Shown here: positions 61,242-63,211 of the stretch, piece by piece
How the letters are laid out: each line of letters opens with the position of its first letter
Position numbering within the stretch: the stretch's first letter is position 1
DNA from: JBGCDD01 sp045105075
GTDB lineage: Bacteria > Pseudomonadota > Alphaproteobacteria > Rhodobacterales > Rhodobacteraceae
Length of the DNA stretch: 63,211 bases
Direction: 5' to 3'
Assembly (NCBI GenBank): GCA_045105075.1
Contig: JBGCDD010000047.1
Span: forward strand, 1 to 63,211
Notes under the pieces: model-generated
Told to the model about the DNA's origin: nothing
The model's input: only the letters and a program-made list of their open reading frames with translations
Databases searched by the model: none
Translations under genes and position numbers: made by a program

Positions 61242-62499
61242 ATTCGAATAATGTAGCCGACACATCGTCTTCCATTCCAAATTCAGGCGACATAATTTGG
61301 GTCAGGTTCCAGAATAAGTCGTCGAGAAATTCCTGGCCATCCTGGTTCGGCTGACATTTTTGAATCAGGTCGATCAACCCTTCTGGCTCCAGCATTTCGC
61401 CGTTCTTAAGTCGGCATTCCGTGAAACCGTCAGAGTATAGCAGCAATCGATCGCCGTCCTCTAACTTTAAATGGTATTGCGAGAATGGGATATCTGGCAG
61501 CAAACCAATCGGCACGCCACCTTCTCCGACAAATTCGGTTTGTCCGTTTTTGCGCAGAACGAGCGGATGCGGATGGCCCGCTTGCACAAACTCTACGTCA
61601 CCTGTTTTCAAATCAGCGACTGCGTAAGCCATTGTAAAATATTCTTCGATGCCTTTGTCGGCAAGCAAACGTGCGTTTAAAAGTTGTCCCACCCCCTCGG
61701 GCGGTCGCATTTCAAACACATCCTCGCGCAGTTTGCACATCCCGACATTTTGATCAAAATATGAACTGCTCAAATAGCCGCCAAGCCGGGCTGTCATCAT
61801 CGCAGAAGTGATCCCATGGCCCGACACGTCGACAGAGTAGAACCCAACTTTGTTATTTCCAGCTGAGAACATACCCACGAGGTCACCACCGATATGACCA
61901 CAAGGCTTCAACAAAAGACTAACAGTTGAATTTTCAAAGCTCTGTGTGAGTTCGGGCACCAACGATTCTTGTATCTTTTTGGCTTGGATGAGGTCTTTGT
62001 CGATCGAATCGTAAACGTCCTGAAGTTTTCCAAGGGTATCAGAAATGAGGCTCTTCTTTTCCAGCAATTCGCGCTGCATCGCCAAAATACGCTCACCCGC
62101 GGAAATCCGCGCGCGTAGCTCGCTTGAGTTGACAGGCTTGGTCAGAAAATCATCCGCTCCAGCACCTAGACCTTCCGCAATGTCGTCCTTTTCGCCACGC
62201 GACGTCAGCAGAATGAAATACCCATAAGTTTCCGTCGGTAAGCTTCTGAATTCGTGGCAAAACTCTAAGCCGTTCATGCCTGGCATCATCCAGTCGCTAA
62301 TCACCAAATCTGGGTAATCTTTCAAACAGATATCAATTGCCGCATCGCCACTATCAGCTTCAAGTACCTCGAAACCCCATTTCTTGAGTGTGGCTCCAAG
62401 AATACGACGCTGCAGGCGACTGTCATCAACCACCAAAACGCGGCGGATTGATCCACTTACCGGCCCACGCGGAGAATTGACGTCACGATCTAACTGCAA
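61228..62499 (-). CDS. Response regulator with PP2C-type phosphatase (RsbU-like)
   Basis: A 423-residue signalling protein. Receiver domain residues 19-135 has phospho-acceptor Asp69 (VISDWMMPG), acid pair D25/D26 and Lys in FLTKPV. A coiled-coil linker follows (about 140-185), then a SpoIIE/PP2C phosphatase domain (about 195-423; DVSGHGITSAMM, DGDRLLLYSDGFTE and EDDVSATLF). Domain order resembles RsbU/HsbR-type regulators of anti-sigma-antagonist partner switching. Start is TTG 62499, with GAAGG ten bases upstream. The next gene, divergent, encodes an HPt protein. Confidence 0.93.
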   Translation of the reverse strand: MQLDRDVNSPRGPVSGSIRRVLVVDDSRLQRRILGATLKKWGFEVLEADSGDAAIDICLKDYPDLVISDWMMPGMNGLEFCHEFRSLPTETYGYFILLTSRGEKDDIAEGLGAGADDFLTKPVNSSELRARISAGERILAMQRELLEKKSLISDTLGKLQDVYDSIDKDLIQAKKIQESLVPELTQSFENSTVSLLLKPCGHIGGDLVGMFSAGNNKVGFYSVDVSGHGITSAMMTARLGGYLSSSYFDQNVGMCKLREDVFEMRPPEGVGQLLNARLLADKGIEEYFTMAYAVADLKTGDVEFVQAGHPHPLVLRKNGQTEFVGEGGVPIGLLPDIPFSQYHLKLEDGDRLLLYSDGFTECRLKNGEMLEPEGLIDLIQKCQPNQDGQEFLDDLFWNLTQIMSPEFGMEDDVSATLFEFKPS

Positions 62500-62666
62500 G
62501 CCCGAACTACCTTCAAAAACCTGATACGGTTATCGACTACCATCGGTCGGTTGTATTAACAGATGATAAAACCTAAAATTTTCATATTTCAATTCATCCC
62601 TTTAACCTCCATTTTGGACTTTTGTTTCATTATTCAGCCATTGAACAGAAATGCCAAAGGTTGGAC

Positions 62667-62999
62667 ATGATTGATTGGGATCGTATTAATGAGCTGCGGG
62701 ATGAGGTTGGAGGAGAAGACTTTGAAGAAGTTGTCGAGCTCTTTTTGGAAGAGGTTGAAGACGTGATCAGTAAGTTGCGGAAAACACCAGCAATGTCGAC
62801 TCTGGAGCAAGACCTTCACTTTTTAAAAGGCAGCGCACTTTCTCTTGGATTCAAAGAATTTTCATCACTCTGCCAAAACGGCGAAACCTTAGCCGCAAAT
62901 AACCATGCAACATCAGTTGATCTAAAACTGCTGCTTGATAGTTATGATGCGTCCAAATCACTCTTTCTGTCACAACGGGATTTAGAACTTGCGACTTAG
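62667..62999 (+). CDS. Histidine phosphotransfer (HPt) domain protein
   Basis: A 110-residue four-helix HPt protein. Phospho-acceptor His51 lies in DLHFLKGSALSLGF, the conserved HxxKG motif. ATG 62667 starts MIDWDRINEL; the longer open frame from 62622 is not helical. It is divergent from the RR-PP2C gene by 167 bp, so a phosphorelay between them is a natural inference, with the histidine kinase elsewhere. Its stop shares TTAG with ilvA. Confidence 0.9.
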   Translation: MIDWDRINELRDEVGGEDFEEVVELFLEEVEDVISKLRKTPAMSTLEQDLHFLKGSALSLGFKEFSSLCQNGETLAANNHATSVDLKLLLDSYDASKSLFLSQRDLELAT

Positions 63000-63211
63000 A
63001 TCAAAAACTGTGCCAGCGTTTCATCGTTTGTAATGTCCGTATAGGTAAATCCAGCTGCATCTAGTTGAGTCAAAAAGGGTGTGAAGTTTTCTGGGTTTGA
63101 AGTCTCGATTCCAATCAGAACCGACCCGAAGTTGCGCGCAGATTTTTTGAGATACTCAAACCGGGCTATATCATCATTGGGACCAAGGATCGAAAGAAAT
63201 TCTTTGAGCGC
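62996..63211 (-). CDS. ilvA: Threonine dehydratase IlvA, C-terminal fragment cut by window end
   Basis: A minus-strand frame with no start in the window: ALKEFLSILGPNDDIARFEYLKK at the window edge and a final QLDAAGFTYTDITNDETLAQFLI before TAA. GPNDDIxRFEYLKK is the C-terminal ACT-like regulatory domain of the single-domain threonine deaminase type. The 71 visible residues are the last part of about 410. The enzyme makes 2-oxobutanoate for isoleucine. Overlaps the HPt gene by TTAG. Confidence 0.8.
   Translation of the reverse strand, partial: ALKEFLSILGPNDDIARFEYLKKSARNFGSVLIGIETSNPENFTPFLTQLDAAGFTYTDITNDETLAQFLI

Noticed and set aside
1..63211. CRISPR arrays, insertion sequences, integrases or att sites
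   Set aside because: None seen: no regularly spaced repeats, no transposase motifs, no recombinase and no tRNA target. Gene content is core.

Overview
The window reads as chromosomal DNA of a Rhodobacterales alphaproteobacterium (Roseobacter group). The basis is GC-rich, codon-biased housekeeping genes, the rimP-nusA-ylxR-infB and secA/ppiC-argJ-mutT arrangements, a COQ9 gene beside rpsU, a TrcR (DUF1013) regulator, many strings of ATGA-overlapping genes, and two VPLPA-CTERM surface proteins. No rRNA, tRNA, insertion sequence, prophage or CRISPR array is visible. The content is mostly core chromosome, with about 68 protein genes packed so tightly that gaps above 300 bp are almost absent.

Layout. 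1-10 kb: a secreted PHB-depolymerase-like esterase, pheT, a ytoQ gene broken by an amber codon, a glutathione S-transferase, mscL, a divergent alanine dehydrogenase/Lrp pair, a D-cysteine-desulfhydrase-like PLP enzyme, rpsU, COQ9 and a quinone oxidoreductase. 10-24.6 kb: VPLPA-CTERM protein 1, RNase T2, trcR, the leftward dnaX-(small membrane ORF)-ybaB-TraB/GumN-recR operon, VPLPA-CTERM protein 2, a LysE exporter, a zinc peptidase, a MuiA-family protein, asd, an MFS transporter and a DUF3095 protein. 24.6-32.4 kb: the leftward run pyk-small membrane ORF-rpmI-rplT, N-formylglutamate amidohydrolase, DUF1244, an ACT-domain protein with a hydrolase, and a PstS-like/OmpA fusion with a secreted companion. 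32.4-43.7 kb: secA diverging from ppiC-argJ-mutT, a 44-codon microgene with its own signals, then infB-ylxR-nusA-rimP. 43.7-54 kb: a shortened peptide-binding protein, proline iminopeptidase, ubiG, the comF-grxC-nitrilase-marR operon, an NDUFAF5-like methyltransferase, hemH, a 60-aa membrane microprotein, and a cell-wall cluster of two L,D-transpeptidases and a CAP-domain lipoprotein. 54-63.2 kb: an RNA methyltransferase, two tandem ABC exporters, hslO-nudix-cca, another Nudix enzyme, then a response-regulator/PP2C phosphatase facing an HPt protein, and the 3' end of ilvA.

How the genes work together. Most operons are translation and transcription machinery (pheT, rpsU, rpmI-rplT, rimP-nusA-ylxR-infB), DNA replication and repair (dnaX-ybaB-recR, mutT), protein export and folding (secA, ppiC, hslO), and cofactor synthesis (hemH, COQ9, ubiG). 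The less ordinary signals are the amber-interrupted ytoQ, six convergent gene pairs whose two stop codons share one YTAG tetranucleotide, the 44-codon gene between mutT and infB, the paired VPLPA-CTERM substrates without a sorting enzyme nearby, the compact solute-binding protein, and the RR-PP2C/HPt signalling pair at the right end. Gene starts were chosen from visible ribosome-binding sites, translational coupling and family N-termini. Functions come from motifs I recognise, not from any search.
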